64,000 nucleotides of DNA from Halanaerobiales bacterium (GCA_016278485.1 JADQBT010000010.1:1-64000), one strand, 5' to 3'; positions 8,708-17,263 are shown, counted from the stretch's first letter. A program made the numbers and translations. The notes: generated from the sequence alone by a model not told the origin.

Positions 8708-8742
8708 CTAAAATAGAAGGAGCAATTGCCCCTTCTATTATA
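8708..8742 (-). terminator. hairpin between pgcA and galU
   Basis: Minus strand ATAGAAGGGGC pairs with GCTCCTTCTAT (one mismatch) around an AATT loop, followed by TTTT. It lies 26 bp after the pgcA stop and 50 bp before galU, so it may terminate or attenuate transcription. Confidence 0.7.
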
Positions 8743-8767
8743 TTCCTATTTTACTTATCTATAGAGA

Positions 8768-10513
8768 TTAATTTTCATTAAGTACCTCATTGATTAACTG
8801 CATAACTTTCTCTGTCATTGCTGTAAGCTCAGCTGTAGCTTCTTCTGCTGTATCTTCTCTCACAGCAAAATATAATTTCAACTTAGGTTCTGTACCAGAT
8901 GGTCTGATAGTAACTTTACCTCCACCAGCCAGTAGATACTGCAAGACATTAGATTTAGGAAGATCAAGATCTTTTTCTTCTCCCGTTTTTATATCATAAA
9001 TTTTTCCTTTTTGATAATCTTTAACTACTTCAACTTTTCGTCCTGCCAATTCTTGCGGAGCTTCTTCACGCAAGGAAGCAATTGTTTCTGTTATTTTTTC
9101 CTGACCTGCTTTACCTTCTAACCTGATTGATTGCAAGTCCTCTTTAAAATAACCAAATTCTTCTCTTAATTCAGCCAGACGATCAATTAAAGTCTTACCC
9201 TGTTCTTGTTGATATAATGCCATAGTTGCCAGCAAAACTGATGCAACAACAGCATCTTTATCACGTGCATATGTACCAACTAAATAACCTAGACTTTCTT
9301 CAAAGCCTAAGATAAAACTCTTCTCACCTGATTTTTCATAATCACTAATCTTTTCACCGATAAATTTAAAGCCAGTTAACACATCAACAACCTCAACCCC
9401 ATATTTATCAGCAATCGGTCTAATCATCTCTGTACTAACAATAGTTTTTATCATCACACCATTATCAGGTAGCTCTCCTTTTTCAGAGAGACGTTCTAAT
9501 AAATAATCTGCTAGCAAGACACCTATTTCATTACCATTTAAACTCTGATAGTCACCTGCTTGAACACGTACCAGAGAAGCTACCCGATCACAATCTGGAT
9601 CAGTAGCTAAAACCAGATCAGCTTTCTTTTTAGTAGCGAGCTCACGCGCCATAGCAAAAGCTGCTTCATCTTCAGGATTGGGGCTTTCTATAGTAGAAAA
9701 ATCAGGGTCCGGTTTTGCCTGTTCTTCCACCACACTTAGTTTAGAAAATCCTAACTCAGTTAAAGCATTTCTAACGGGCATATTTCCAGTACCATGTAAA
9801 GGTGTATAGACAACCTTTAAATTAGCTCCTTTTTCTGCAACTAGTGTCTGGTCTGGTATCACATCTAAGACGTTTTCCTGAAATTTTCTATCTATTTCGG
9901 AGTCGATATACTCTAACAGGCCTTCACTTTCAGCCTGCTCAGCTTCCATCCGCTTGACAATCGAATAATCATCAATCTCTTCTATCTCAGCAATAATATC
10001 TCTTGCCTGCTCAGGGACTACCTGACCACCATCTTCCCAGTAAACCTTATAACCATTATAGTTAGCCGGGTTATGGCTAGCCGTGATAACAACGCCTCCT
10101 GTTGCATTTAATTCTCTAACTGCAAAAGATAGTTCAGGGGTTGGTCGCAATCCAGTAAAAAGATATGTTTTAATACCGTTTCCTGCCAGTACAAGCGCTG
10201 TTTCTAGTGCAAACTCAGCAGATTTATGCCGCGAATCATAGGCAATCACAACTCCACTCTCTCTACCTGAGTCACTATAATTAATAATATAATTAGCTAA
10301 GCCTTGAGTTGCCTTGCGTACAGTATATTTATTAATTCTATTTGAACCTGCTCCTATTTTACCTCGCATACCACCTGTACCGAAATCTAAATTCTTATAA
10401 AATCGATCTTCAATCTCTTCTTCATCTTCTTTAATATTTTCAAGTTCTAACTTAGTTTCTTCATCAAAATAATCACTTAATAACCAATCACGATATCTTG
10501 TCATAAAATTCAT
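8768..10513 (-). CDS. pgcA: alpha-phosphoglucomutase / phosphomannomutase
   Basis: 581 residues, the length of the bacillary PgcA type. It interconverts glucose-6-phosphate and glucose-1-phosphate, feeding GalU next door. Visible motifs: the substrate-contacting GTGGMRGKIGAG near residue 45, the phosphoserine loop TASHNPANYNGYK near 145, the metal-binding DPDCDR near 300, the sugar-binding GFEESLGY near 400 and the phosphate-binding RPSGTEPKLK near 535. The start ATG at 10513 follows AGGAGTGATC. All active-site loops look intact. Confidence 0.93.
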   Translation of the reverse strand: MNFMTRYRDWLLSDYFDEETKLELENIKEDEEEIEDRFYKNLDFGTGGMRGKIGAGSNRINKYTVRKATQGLANYIINYSDSGRESGVVIAYDSRHKSAEFALETALVLAGNGIKTYLFTGLRPTPELSFAVRELNATGGVVITASHNPANYNGYKVYWEDGGQVVPEQARDIIAEIEEIDDYSIVKRMEAEQAESEGLLEYIDSEIDRKFQENVLDVIPDQTLVAEKGANLKVVYTPLHGTGNMPVRNALTELGFSKLSVVEEQAKPDPDFSTIESPNPEDEAAFAMARELATKKKADLVLATDPDCDRVASLVRVQAGDYQSLNGNEIGVLLADYLLERLSEKGELPDNGVMIKTIVSTEMIRPIADKYGVEVVDVLTGFKFIGEKISDYEKSGEKSFILGFEESLGYLVGTYARDKDAVVASVLLATMALYQQEQGKTLIDRLAELREEFGYFKEDLQSIRLEGKAGQEKITETIASLREEAPQELAGRKVEVVKDYQKGKIYDIKTGEEKDLDLPKSNVLQYLLAGGGKVTIRPSGTEPKLKLYFAVREDTAEEATAELTAMTEKVMQLINEVLNEN

Positions 10514-10551
10514 TAGGTTAGATCACTCCTATTCTGCAATCTATAGGATTC

Positions 10552-10580
10552 ATTATATCACAAAAACAAATTTAGATAAA
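10552..10580 (-). promoter_or_regulatory. candidate sigma-A promoter of pgcA
   Basis: Minus strand TGATATAAT (extended -10) lies 17 bases after TTTATC, a weak -35. It ends 39 bp before the pgcA start and sits just behind the preceding gene. Confidence 0.45.
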
Positions 10581-10582
10581 CC

Positions 10583-12784
10583 CTATCCTGTTAATTGCTC
10601 GACAAAGATGTCAACCATAGTTGGATCATACTTAAATCCAGCTTCTCTCATTAACCAATCAATAGCCTCTTGTTGACTCAAATTTGCACCATTTAACGCT
10701 GTTAGATCATAATATGCATCTATAATAGAAAACAGTCGATCAGCGAGTGGTATTTCTCGACCAGCCAGACCATGTGGGCCAGTTCCATCCCAATTTTCTT
10801 TATGATAAAGTATCTCTTCAGCAATGCTAGAAAACTCACCTGTAGAGCGAGCAATTCGGTAACCATTTTCAAGAAAATCTTTCTCACTAACAATTTCTGG
10901 CGCCGAACTGTTTTCCCGAAAGTTGGCTGCTGCTGAGCCTATATCATGAAAAACAACTAACTTCTCAAGTTTATCTTCAACACTAGGATCAAGCTCAAAA
11001 CCTTTTGCAAATTCTTTTGCCAATTTTAATTGTTCCTGCCTCTTTTTATCACTTTGAGAAGATTGATTACGTAGATTATCTATAATATGCCGCCCAATTT
11101 TTTTACTTAATTCTCGTTTATCTTCATACATCTCATCATCTGCATTTTTAATTATCTCTTCTAAATCTTCCGCGGTTTCTTCTTTCACAGCAAGACCAAG
11201 TGAGATACTGACAGGGATTAGATTGTCCCATGTTTTTTTACAGAGTTCCTTAATATTTTGAAGCAGTTCTTTTGCCTGCTGACGGTCTGTATCTGGTAAA
11301 ATAATTAAAAATTCATCTCCACCCCAACGACCTGCAACATCTCCTTCACGACAAACACTCTTAATAATTTCTGCTGCCTTTAGCAGAATTTTATCACCTT
11401 CTCGGTGACCAAAAGCATCGTTAACCAACTTCAACTTATTTAAATCACCCATCAAAATACTAACTGGGACCTGATTATTATTTTCTAGTTTATTTATCTC
11501 ATCATCTAAATATGACCTATTATATAAACCAGTCAATCTATCATGGTAACTAAGATAGAGCACCTCTTCATTGGCAGCTTTAATCTCCTCATTATATGCT
11601 TCTAATTGATTATTCTGATTACGGATATATTCTTGCATCTTCTTCAATTTATAATTAGAAAATACCTGGAAAAGAATTATTAAAATCAAAATAGCAATAA
11701 TGGCTGAACCACCATAAACTGCCTCTCTATTTCTTTCTATAAAATTCAAGGGACGATTAATAATCTCTGCTTGCTCTGGTAATTGAGCCAGCTTAATTCC
11801 CTGTTTTTCTATAATCTGATGATCAAAATAATATTTATTTTTCACCGGAAATAAGATCGGCACCCGGGGAATTCGTTCATCATGAATAAATTTAAGGGCC
11901 AATTCGCCTGCCCGATATCCCTGTTGATAGCCGTCAATCAGTCTTCCCCCAACTACACCATGTCCTAAAAAATATTTCCAAGTGCCATAAATTGGATTGT
12001 CAGTTGCTTCAGCCAGTTGTGGCAATGCTTGACTGGGAGGAATAAAACTACCATCTTGATCATGAAAATTATTAGCTAAAAATATAACCTTAGAAGAATC
12101 CAGACTAGCTGCATCTGCCAGTATCTGCTGAAATGACAAACCCTTTTTATAGCTAAACTCTAACTTATCTTTTGCCTGATAAGCAAAAGAAATACGCTCA
12201 ATATTAGCATGGATTAAATTATAGAGTTGATTTTCGTAGCCATAGATTACTAATTCATTTGCTGTCGGATGCAGAGTATTAATTAAATCTATATTTGCCA
12301 CTAAATCTAAATCTGCACCTACAAATCTATAGGGATACTCATCTTCTAATATTAAATTTTGCAATTTTTCTCGGACGCTCGAAGTGCCAATAACACCTGT
12401 AAAAACAACGGGGACATCTGGTAATAAAAATTTTCCATATTGCAAGTAGAAATCAAGTGCTGCATTATCAACTACAAAAACCTGATCAATTTCACGATTC
12501 GTATATTTTTCCGTAAGCAGAAAAAAAAGTCTCTGCCTATATAACTCTGTCTGAAAATTTGTGAGATCTAGATATTCATAAAAAATCTTGTAATTGTAAT
12601 CTCCATTTTTGAGAGAGTCATTAATACCCTGGTTGACAGCTGCTGTCCAGCTAAATTCAGGGTGGTCAGAATGAAATACTAATACTTGCTCAATCTCCTG
12701 GGCCATCCCTGTAACTGTAAATAGGAGTATGTATATTAGCATCAATAAAACTACTAACATAATTTTTTTATTTAAAAACAGCAT
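10583..12784 (-). CDS. membrane sensor with ABC-type binding domain, GGDEF and HD-GYP-like domains
   Basis: 733 residues. Signal or anchor segment at 8-28; extracytoplasmic domain about 30-355 resembling the ABC substrate-binding (TrpX-like) family; one membrane segment near 360-380; short coiled coil; GGDEF domain with intact GRWGGDEFLIILPD; then an HD domain with VFHDIGSAAANF and HKENWDGTGPHGL plus IPLADRLFSIIDAYYDL. The last follows HD-GYP proteins, but the GYP signature reads GPH. It likely makes, and perhaps degrades, cyclic di-GMP in response to a small periplasmic ligand. Monocistronic by spacing. The ligand is unknown. Confidence 0.85.
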   Translation of the reverse strand: MLFLNKKIMLVVLLMLIYILLFTVTGMAQEIEQVLVFHSDHPEFSWTAAVNQGINDSLKNGDYNYKIFYEYLDLTNFQTELYRQRLFFLLTEKYTNREIDQVFVVDNAALDFYLQYGKFLLPDVPVVFTGVIGTSSVREKLQNLILEDEYPYRFVGADLDLVANIDLINTLHPTANELVIYGYENQLYNLIHANIERISFAYQAKDKLEFSYKKGLSFQQILADAASLDSSKVIFLANNFHDQDGSFIPPSQALPQLAEATDNPIYGTWKYFLGHGVVGGRLIDGYQQGYRAGELALKFIHDERIPRVPILFPVKNKYYFDHQIIEKQGIKLAQLPEQAEIINRPLNFIERNREAVYGGSAIIAILILIILFQVFSNYKLKKMQEYIRNQNNQLEAYNEEIKAANEEVLYLSYHDRLTGLYNRSYLDDEINKLENNNQVPVSILMGDLNKLKLVNDAFGHREGDKILLKAAEIIKSVCREGDVAGRWGGDEFLIILPDTDRQQAKELLQNIKELCKKTWDNLIPVSISLGLAVKEETAEDLEEIIKNADDEMYEDKRELSKKIGRHIIDNLRNQSSQSDKKRQEQLKLAKEFAKGFELDPSVEDKLEKLVVFHDIGSAAANFRENSSAPEIVSEKDFLENGYRIARSTGEFSSIAEEILYHKENWDGTGPHGLAGREIPLADRLFSIIDAYYDLTALNGANLSQQEAIDWLMREAGFKYDPTMVDIFVEQLTG

Positions 12785-12921
12785 AATTAATAACTCCTCT
12801 AGTTGACATAATTTTGCAGATTATTATTATAATTCTTGAAAAAAAACCTTTTCCCTTTATTTTAAACTAAATAATTTGCAAATTATAGCAAATAAAAAAA
12901 TTTAACAACGAAGGTGAAGTT
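12785..12921. other. short intergenic region with divergent signals
   Basis: 137 bp, very AT-rich. The minus strand has AGAGGAG before the sensor gene start at 12784 and two TATAAT boxes (upstream of it and near the middle) that could be -10 elements. The plus strand carries AAGGTGAAG, the former ribosome binding site of the Spo0E-like relic. No -35 can be fixed with confidence. Confidence 0.35.
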
Positions 12922-13074
12922 ATGTTAATTGAAAGTACTATACATGTTGAAAGGTTAAGGGATTAACTTATCAGTATGGGGACTGAGAAAGGGTTCCAGA
13001 ATCAACTGGTAATCGAATAAAGTCAGGAATTGTACAAGCTTATTGTTGAAAAGACGCGTAAGGGGTTAAGTTAA
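12922..13074 (+). pseudogene. decayed Spo0E-like phosphatase gene
   Basis: A single frame of 51 codons reads MLIESTIHVERLRD, stop, LISMGTEKGFQNQLVIE, stop, SQELYKLIVEKTRKGLS, stop. The intervening sequence keeps the Spo0E-family pattern (helix 1, 'G.EKGF..p.VI..SQELD.LI..' helix 2), and each internal stop is a TAA where a codon such as GAA, CAA or TTA would restore the frame. AAGGTGAAG sits before the ATG. Spo0E-like proteins dephosphorylate Spo0A~P. This copy looks dead by two nonsense changes. Confidence 0.75.
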
Positions 13075-13080
13075 ACGTAA

Positions 13081-13106
13081 AAAAAGAACCAGGTTGCCCT
13101 GGTTTA
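13081..13106. terminator. bidirectional terminator between the Spo0E relic and the SecB-like fragment
   Basis: AACCAGG (13087-13093) pairs with CCTGGTT (13098-13104) around a 4-base loop, with an A-run before it and T-rich sequence after it. It can serve both converging genes. Confidence 0.65.
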
Positions 13107-13328
13107 TTTATCAATAGGTTTTTGTTTGTTTTCAAAAAAAGCATTAATGTTCATTGGTGGTAACTTAATAGGTTCCAGTTGCATTTCTAAAGTCATATGG
13201 CTTATAATACTACGAACATAAGGAAATAAGATGGCTAATGTATTCTTTTTAATTATGTCCCTATGCATTGGATTATTCTCATCAAAATTAGATAATTTAA
13301 AAAAACCTCTAATTTTCAATTTCCTCAA
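13104..13328 (-). CDS. SecB-like chaperone, C-terminal half only
   Basis: 74 residues from a TTG start. The segment KKNTLAILFPYVRSIISHMTLE followed by PIKLPPMNINAFF matches the C-terminal half of SecB (usual 'A.LFPYaR..IS.lT' and 'P..L.P.NF..l'). SecB is about 150 residues, so the N-terminal half is missing. It overlaps the small gene upstream by 20 bp. SecB-like proteins in Firmicutes are often the chaperone of toxin-antitoxin-chaperone loci, which fits the toxin fragment two genes upstream. Probably a remnant. Confidence 0.6.
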   Translation of the reverse strand: MRKLKIRGFFKLSNFDENNPMHRDIIKKNTLAILFPYVRSIISHMTLEMQLEPIKLPPMNINAFFENKQKPIDK

Positions 13329-13464
13329 TAACCAAACCGACTTTTTCTAAATCAGTTATCAACTCTTCTTTTGATATATTTTCAAAATAAGAGTCAATTT
13401 GTTTTTCTAATTCTTCCAAGTCGACCATTAATTCTTCTTTACTATTCAATTCATTCAAGTTCAT
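13309..13464 (-). CDS. small acidic helical protein, 51 residues
   Basis: Begins with ATG at 13464, preceded by GGGTGA. It encodes MNLNELNSKEELMVDLEELE and continues as an acidic amphipathic helical protein ending VIEEIEN. Its start is 3 bp after the toxin-like remnant and its end overlaps the SecB-like frame by 20 bp, so the three are arranged as an operon. By position it could be the antitoxin. I do not recognise a family; a frame joining it to the SecB fragment was considered but the sequence does not resemble a SecB N-terminus. Confidence 0.5.
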   Translation of the reverse strand: MNLNELNSKEELMVDLEELEKQIDSYFENISKEELITDLEKVGLVIEEIEN

Positions 13465-13467
13465 CGT

Positions 13468-13686
13468 TCACCCACTCTCAAGCACAGAATATTCATCATA
13501 AGAATAACAATTATTAATATTATCCCAGCTTTCTGCAATAGCCCACTTTTCACCTAAGATAATTGGGCTTTCTCCAATCCCATCTATGAAAAAGTAGATA
13601 CCATTTCCTAACCAGTGACCATCATCTTCCCTCTTTTTAAAGTTTGAATTTTTAATGCTATCTACATTATTACTATCAGTCCCATG
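13468..13686 (-). pseudogene. ADP-ribosyltransferase-like toxin fragment cut by an IS element
   Basis: 72 codons beginning exactly at HGT and reading on to DGHWLGNGIYFFIDG and GEKWAIAESW. The pattern 'HGT...I...F......WLG.GIYFF......A..WA' is that of PARP / ADP-ribosyltransferase-like folds, where HGT binds NAD. Everything upstream in frame is IS right-end sequence, so the native N-terminus has been removed; it is not found on the other side of the IS. The short C-terminus may also be abnormal. ART assignment rests on motif reading. Confidence 0.5.
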
Positions 13687-13942
13687 TTGACGCTCCACGG
13701 GGCAAGCCCGCGTGGATTCCTTATTCATAGAACTTCGCCCTTTTACAGTTAATCGCACTAAACCTACATTATATTTACGCATGGTCAGTTTAGCATTAGG
13801 CCATCGAGGCCGTCACAAGATTAAGTGTAAACTGGTCTTACAAGTTCTGAGCAAACACATAAAGTGATTCACTCAAAAGCAGAGTTTTTGGTTCTCTACT
13901 TTTCCAAAGGCTTAAATTCCTGTCCGCCCGACAGTATAGAAA
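13687..13942 (-). ncRNA. putative omega RNA (reRNA) overlapping the IS right end
   Basis: About 255 non-coding bases between the tnpB stop and the element end, ending in the GC-rich hairpin. In TnpB elements this region yields the guide RNA, whose guide is the flanking sequence just past the right end. Here the guide would be read from 13686 downward, into the ART-like toxin fragment. The position is supported by family knowledge; no expression evidence is possible here. Confidence 0.5.
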
Positions 13943-15061
13943 CTATCTACTATCTAATTGTAGTTGTAAACCCTGTTGGAATATATTCTTACTAGCATTA
14001 ATATCTCTGTCGTGAATTGAATGACAGTTCGGACATTCCCATTCACGAATTCTTAAATCTTTTACGTCTTTATTTTGGTATCCACATTCGCTACAAAGCT
14101 GACTTGAAGGGAAGAATGTATCAATTTTAATTAGTTCTCTACCATACCATTCAGCTTTATAGCTTAAATAGTCAACAAATTTAGACCAGGATACATCAGA
14201 GATACTTTTTGCTAATTTAGAGTTTTTTAGCATATTTTTTACTTTTAAACTTTCAACTACTATCGTTTGGTTCTCACGAATTAATTTAGTTGAAAGTTTG
14301 TGTAAGAAATCCTTTCTAATATTAGCTATTTTCTCGTGTACTCTAGCTAATTTATGCTTTGCTTTGTACCAGTTATTTGAGCCTTCTTCTTTTTTAGCAA
14401 GCTTTTTATTTAATTTAGCGATCTTATTCTCATATTTAGATAGAGTTCTAGGATTAGATTCTCTATCTCCATTTGAAGTGATCAGAAAATCTTTCAAGCC
14501 CAAATCTATACCAATAGCTTTATCAATTTGAGGTAATTCTTCTACTTCTTCTCGCACACATACAGAGATATAGTATTTTCCTACTTTTGACTTTCTAATA
14601 GTTACATTTTGAATTTTTCCCTTAGCTTCTCTAGATTTACGGAACTTTACCCAGCCAAGTTTGGGTAGTTTGATTTTATTACCTTTAATTTCAATGTTTT
14701 CAGTTCCACTAGAACGCTTAAAATATTGAGTTCTATAAGATTGCTTATTATTCTTTTTTGATTTAAATTTAGGAAAACCACCTAAGCCTTTAAAGAAACG
14801 CTTAAATGCTTTGTCTAAGTCTTTTAGAGATTGTTGTAAAGAAATGCTATCAACTTCTCTTAACCAACTCAATTCTTTCTTTAGTTTAGGCAATTGTGTA
14901 GCAAATTTAGAGTAAGATAAGTATTTATCGTCTTTAGATTGAGCAAGGAAATGGTTAAATACGAAACGAACACAACCAATATTTTTATTAATTATTTCTT
15001 CCTGCTTTTTATTAGGTATAATCCGAAAACTATATGCTTTATCTACAATTTCTTTTTGCAC
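13943..15061 (-). CDS. tnpB: TnpB RNA-guided nuclease
   Basis: About 372 residues, full length for the family. N-terminal YSFRIIPN...FNHFLAQ motif, then the split RuvC nuclease with GIDLGLKDFL (Asp near 189), VVESLKVKNM (Glu near 273) and HDRDINAS (Asp near 354-356). A zinc ribbon, CSECG and CPNCH, lies near 326-349. All key residues are present, so the enzyme may be active. GTG at 15061 is preferred as start because GGGAGG lies eight bases upstream; an earlier in-frame GTG at 15070 touches that site. It cleaves DNA at sites matching its guide beside a short target motif. Confidence 0.9.
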   Translation of the reverse strand: MQKEIVDKAYSFRIIPNKKQEEIINKNIGCVRFVFNHFLAQSKDDKYLSYSKFATQLPKLKKELSWLREVDSISLQQSLKDLDKAFKRFFKGLGGFPKFKSKKNNKQSYRTQYFKRSSGTENIEIKGNKIKLPKLGWVKFRKSREAKGKIQNVTIRKSKVGKYYISVCVREEVEELPQIDKAIGIDLGLKDFLITSNGDRESNPRTLSKYENKIAKLNKKLAKKEEGSNNWYKAKHKLARVHEKIANIRKDFLHKLSTKLIRENQTIVVESLKVKNMLKNSKLAKSISDVSWSKFVDYLSYKAEWYGRELIKIDTFFPSSQLCSECGYQNKDVKDLRIREWECPNCHSIHDRDINASKNIFQQGLQLQLDSR

Positions 15062-15153
15062 AACTTTCACCTCCCATTTAATTATATTTTATCACAAATG
15101 AGAAGCAAAAAAAAACGTATGTTTTGTGCTATCAATTATTATTTTTAAATAGA

Positions 15154-16236
15154 TTAAAAACTTTTAACAACTTCAGCTATAGTTGTTAATTCCATCTCTG
15201 TCAAAGCTGGATGGACAGGTAAAGAAACTACCTCTCTGCATAGCTTTTGTGTGACTGGAAAATCTACTTTTCCATAACCAAGTTCTTTATAAAAAGGCTG
15301 TTCCGTAACAGGTAGTGGATAATGAATCCCATAACCAATCCCATTTTCCTTAAGATGAGCCGCAAATTGATCTCTTCTGGGAACTTTTACTGTATATTGA
15401 TGATAAACATGACGATAACCAGTTGGTTCTAGTGGTGTTCTGAGCCAGTCCAGTTCTGCAAATGCTTCATCAAAAAATTTAGCGTTTGCACGCCGTTTCG
15501 CATTATAATCATCCAATCTTTCTAACTGAGCAAGTCCAATTGCTGCCGCCAGATTTGTCATCCGATAATTATAACCAAGTTCATCATGATAATACCGTTC
15601 TGACTGACCATGATTTATTAATCTTGCTGCCCGATCGGCCAGTTCCTCCTGCTGGGTTAAGATAATGCCACCTTCACCTGTTGTCATATTTTTAGTAGGA
15701 TAAAAACTAAAAGCTGCCAACTGACCAAAACTACCAGCACGCTGGCCTTTAAATTCAGCACCATGTGACTGGGCTGCATCTTCAATTAAGATCAGATCAT
15801 ATTCATCTACAATTCGCATGATCTCTTCCATATCACAGAGTAATCCATATAGATGAACAATCATGATTGCCTTAATCGTCGGATCTGCCTCTAATGCTTT
15901 CCTAATTTCCTTTGGATCAATATTATATGTCAATGGATCAACATCAACAAAAACTGGTTTTGCTCCTGTGTAAAGAATTGAATTACTACTCGCGATAAAA
16001 GTGAAGGGAGTTGTAATTACTTTATCTCCGGCGCCGATGCCGGCTGCCTCTAATGCTGCATGTAAGGCAGTTGTTCCACTTGAAGTAGCAACACCGAAAG
16101 CTGTGCCACTATAATCTGCAAATTTACGAGCAAACTCTTCTACATAACTTCCAGCAGCCAACATGCCGCTCTCCATTACTTCTAAAACTTTTTCTTTCTC
16201 CTGGCTGGTCATAACCGGTCTTGCAATTGGTATCAT
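15154..16236 (-). CDS. gnnB: DegT/DnrJ-type sugar aminotransferase, GnnB-like
   Basis: 360 residues. PLP-dependent family I aminotransferase: TSSGTTALHAAL near residue 60, EDAAQSHGAEF near 155 and the lysine site SFYPTKNMTTGEGG near 180 (PLP Schiff-base lysine in PTKN). It is the last gene of a run lpxA-oxidoreductase-aminotransferase, the same neighbourhood as gnnA/gnnB of Acidithiobacillus and Leptospira, where GnnB transaminates the 3-keto sugar to UDP-GlcNAc3N for lipid A with amide-linked acyl chains. The sister family WbpE makes UDP-diNAc-glucuronate, which cannot be excluded by sequence alone; context favours GnnB. Confidence 0.7.
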   Translation of the reverse strand: MIPIARPVMTSQEKEKVLEVMESGMLAAGSYVEEFARKFADYSGTAFGVATSSGTTALHAALEAAGIGAGDKVITTPFTFIASSNSILYTGAKPVFVDVDPLTYNIDPKEIRKALEADPTIKAIMIVHLYGLLCDMEEIMRIVDEYDLILIEDAAQSHGAEFKGQRAGSFGQLAAFSFYPTKNMTTGEGGIILTQQEELADRAARLINHGQSERYYHDELGYNYRMTNLAAAIGLAQLERLDDYNAKRRANAKFFDEAFAELDWLRTPLEPTGYRHVYHQYTVKVPRRDQFAAHLKENGIGYGIHYPLPVTEQPFYKELGYGKVDFPVTQKLCREVVSLPVHPALTEMELTTIAEVVKSF

Positions 16237-16265
16237 GATTTCTTTACCCCTTATTTCAAAATTTT

Positions 16266-17249
16266 TTAAATAGATTTTTTGCGTAAAATATGCTGTTCAG
16301 GATAGACCTGCTGTTGAATCACTTTTGTCAGACGCAATGCTTCCAGACCATCTGAACCATTAATTAATGGTCTTGTCTTATTTTCGATTGCTTCTATAAA
16401 ATGCACCAACTGGGCTTTTAGTGGTTCTTGTTCCCCATTATATATTTCTTCCATTTCATTTTCCTGTTGAAAATTATTATCCTGCATCAGATTACCTTTA
16501 TGGGTAACTATTACCTTGCGCTGCATATAATCAAGTTCAATATAGGAAGAACGGGTTGTAATAGATAGTTTGCGTACCTTTTTATTTGTTATCCGACTGG
16601 CAGTAAGTGTTGCCAGTACGCCATTTTCCATGCGCAAATTAGCAACAACATAATCCATCAAGTCTTCTGATTCAATAATTCGGCCAAAAGCACTTACCTT
16701 ATCAATATCAACGGGGATAATAGAGTTAACAACATCTATATCATGGATCATAAGATCTTGTATAACATCAGTATCACTAATGCGGGGATCATAAGGCCCC
16801 AGGCGCTGCACATCAAGTGCGATTATCTCTTGTTCTTTTAATATTTCTGGTAAGGCCTGAATAGCTGGATTAAATCGTTCAATATGTCCAACCTGCACAG
16901 TTAGTTTCTCTTCTTTGGCAAGATTAAGGATCTCTTCTGCCTCTTCAATCTGACTGGTAATCGGCTTTTCTATTAAGATATGCAATCCCTCTTTGACTGC
17001 CTGCATGGCAATTGCATAATGAGTACTGGTTGGAGAAGCAATATTTACAGCATCCACCTCAGCAAATAGATCTCTTAATGAAGCAAAAGATTTCACTCCA
17101 TAACTTTCAGCTATTTCGGCTGATTTTTCCTGGTCAAGATCATAGACACCAACCAGTGAACAGACATGTTTTAAAGAAGCATAGGCTCGCACATGATTTT
17201 TTCCCATGCTACCAACTCCCACCACACCAACTTTAATCTTTTCTTGCAT
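16266..17249 (-). CDS. gnnA: Gfo/Idh/MocA-family sugar dehydrogenase, GnnA-like
   Basis: About 327 residues. An NAD-binding Rossmann start VGVVGVGSMGKNHVRAY, then PTSTHYAIAMQAVKEGLHILIEKP near 80 and DLMIHDIDVV near 165 (catalytic-type K and H region). It likely oxidises the 3-hydroxyl of UDP-GlcNAc before transamination by the next gene. ATG at 17249 is preferred: AAGGGGGAT precedes it, and it removes an overlap with the upstream lpxA. The upstream gap is 14 bp, the downstream gap 29 bp. Substrate is inferred from the adjacent lpxA and aminotransferase. Confidence 0.7.
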   Translation of the reverse strand: MQEKIKVGVVGVGSMGKNHVRAYASLKHVCSLVGVYDLDQEKSAEIAESYGVKSFASLRDLFAEVDAVNIASPTSTHYAIAMQAVKEGLHILIEKPITSQIEEAEEILNLAKEEKLTVQVGHIERFNPAIQALPEILKEQEIIALDVQRLGPYDPRISDTDVIQDLMIHDIDVVNSIIPVDIDKVSAFGRIIESEDLMDYVVANLRMENGVLATLTASRITNKKVRKLSITTRSSYIELDYMQRKVIVTHKGNLMQDNNFQQENEMEEIYNGEQEPLKAQLVHFIEAIENKTRPLINGSDGLEALRLTKVIQQQVYPEQHILRKKSI

Positions 17250-17263
17250 GAATATCCCCCTTG

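Larger units (their letters stand above)
13687..15130 (-). mobile_element. tnpB-only IS200/IS605-type element (IS1341-like)
   Basis: The right end, on the minus strand, has a GC-rich hairpin CCACG-C-GGGC-TT-GCCC-CGTGG (about 13694-13715) followed by AGCGTCAA at 13687-13694; TCAA is the right cleavage sequence of IS608-type elements. The toxin fragment continues immediately after it. The proposed left end is next to a TTGAT (minus strand, 15131-15135), the target of ISDra2-type elements, with a small AAAAC/GTTTT hairpin just inside. No tnpA is present, so movement would need a transposase in trans. End points are inferred. Confidence 0.7.

Noticed and set aside
13309-13464. The 51-residue gene as the missing N-terminal half of SecB joined by a frameshift
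   Set aside because: Its sequence is a short acidic helix, without the beta-strands of a SecB N-terminus, and it has its own start and ribosome binding site.
13468-13782. The 104-codon frame starting at 13782 as an intact gene
   Set aside because: Its first 32 codons are IS right-end sequence including the terminal hairpin; only the part after TCAA belongs to the toxin-like gene.
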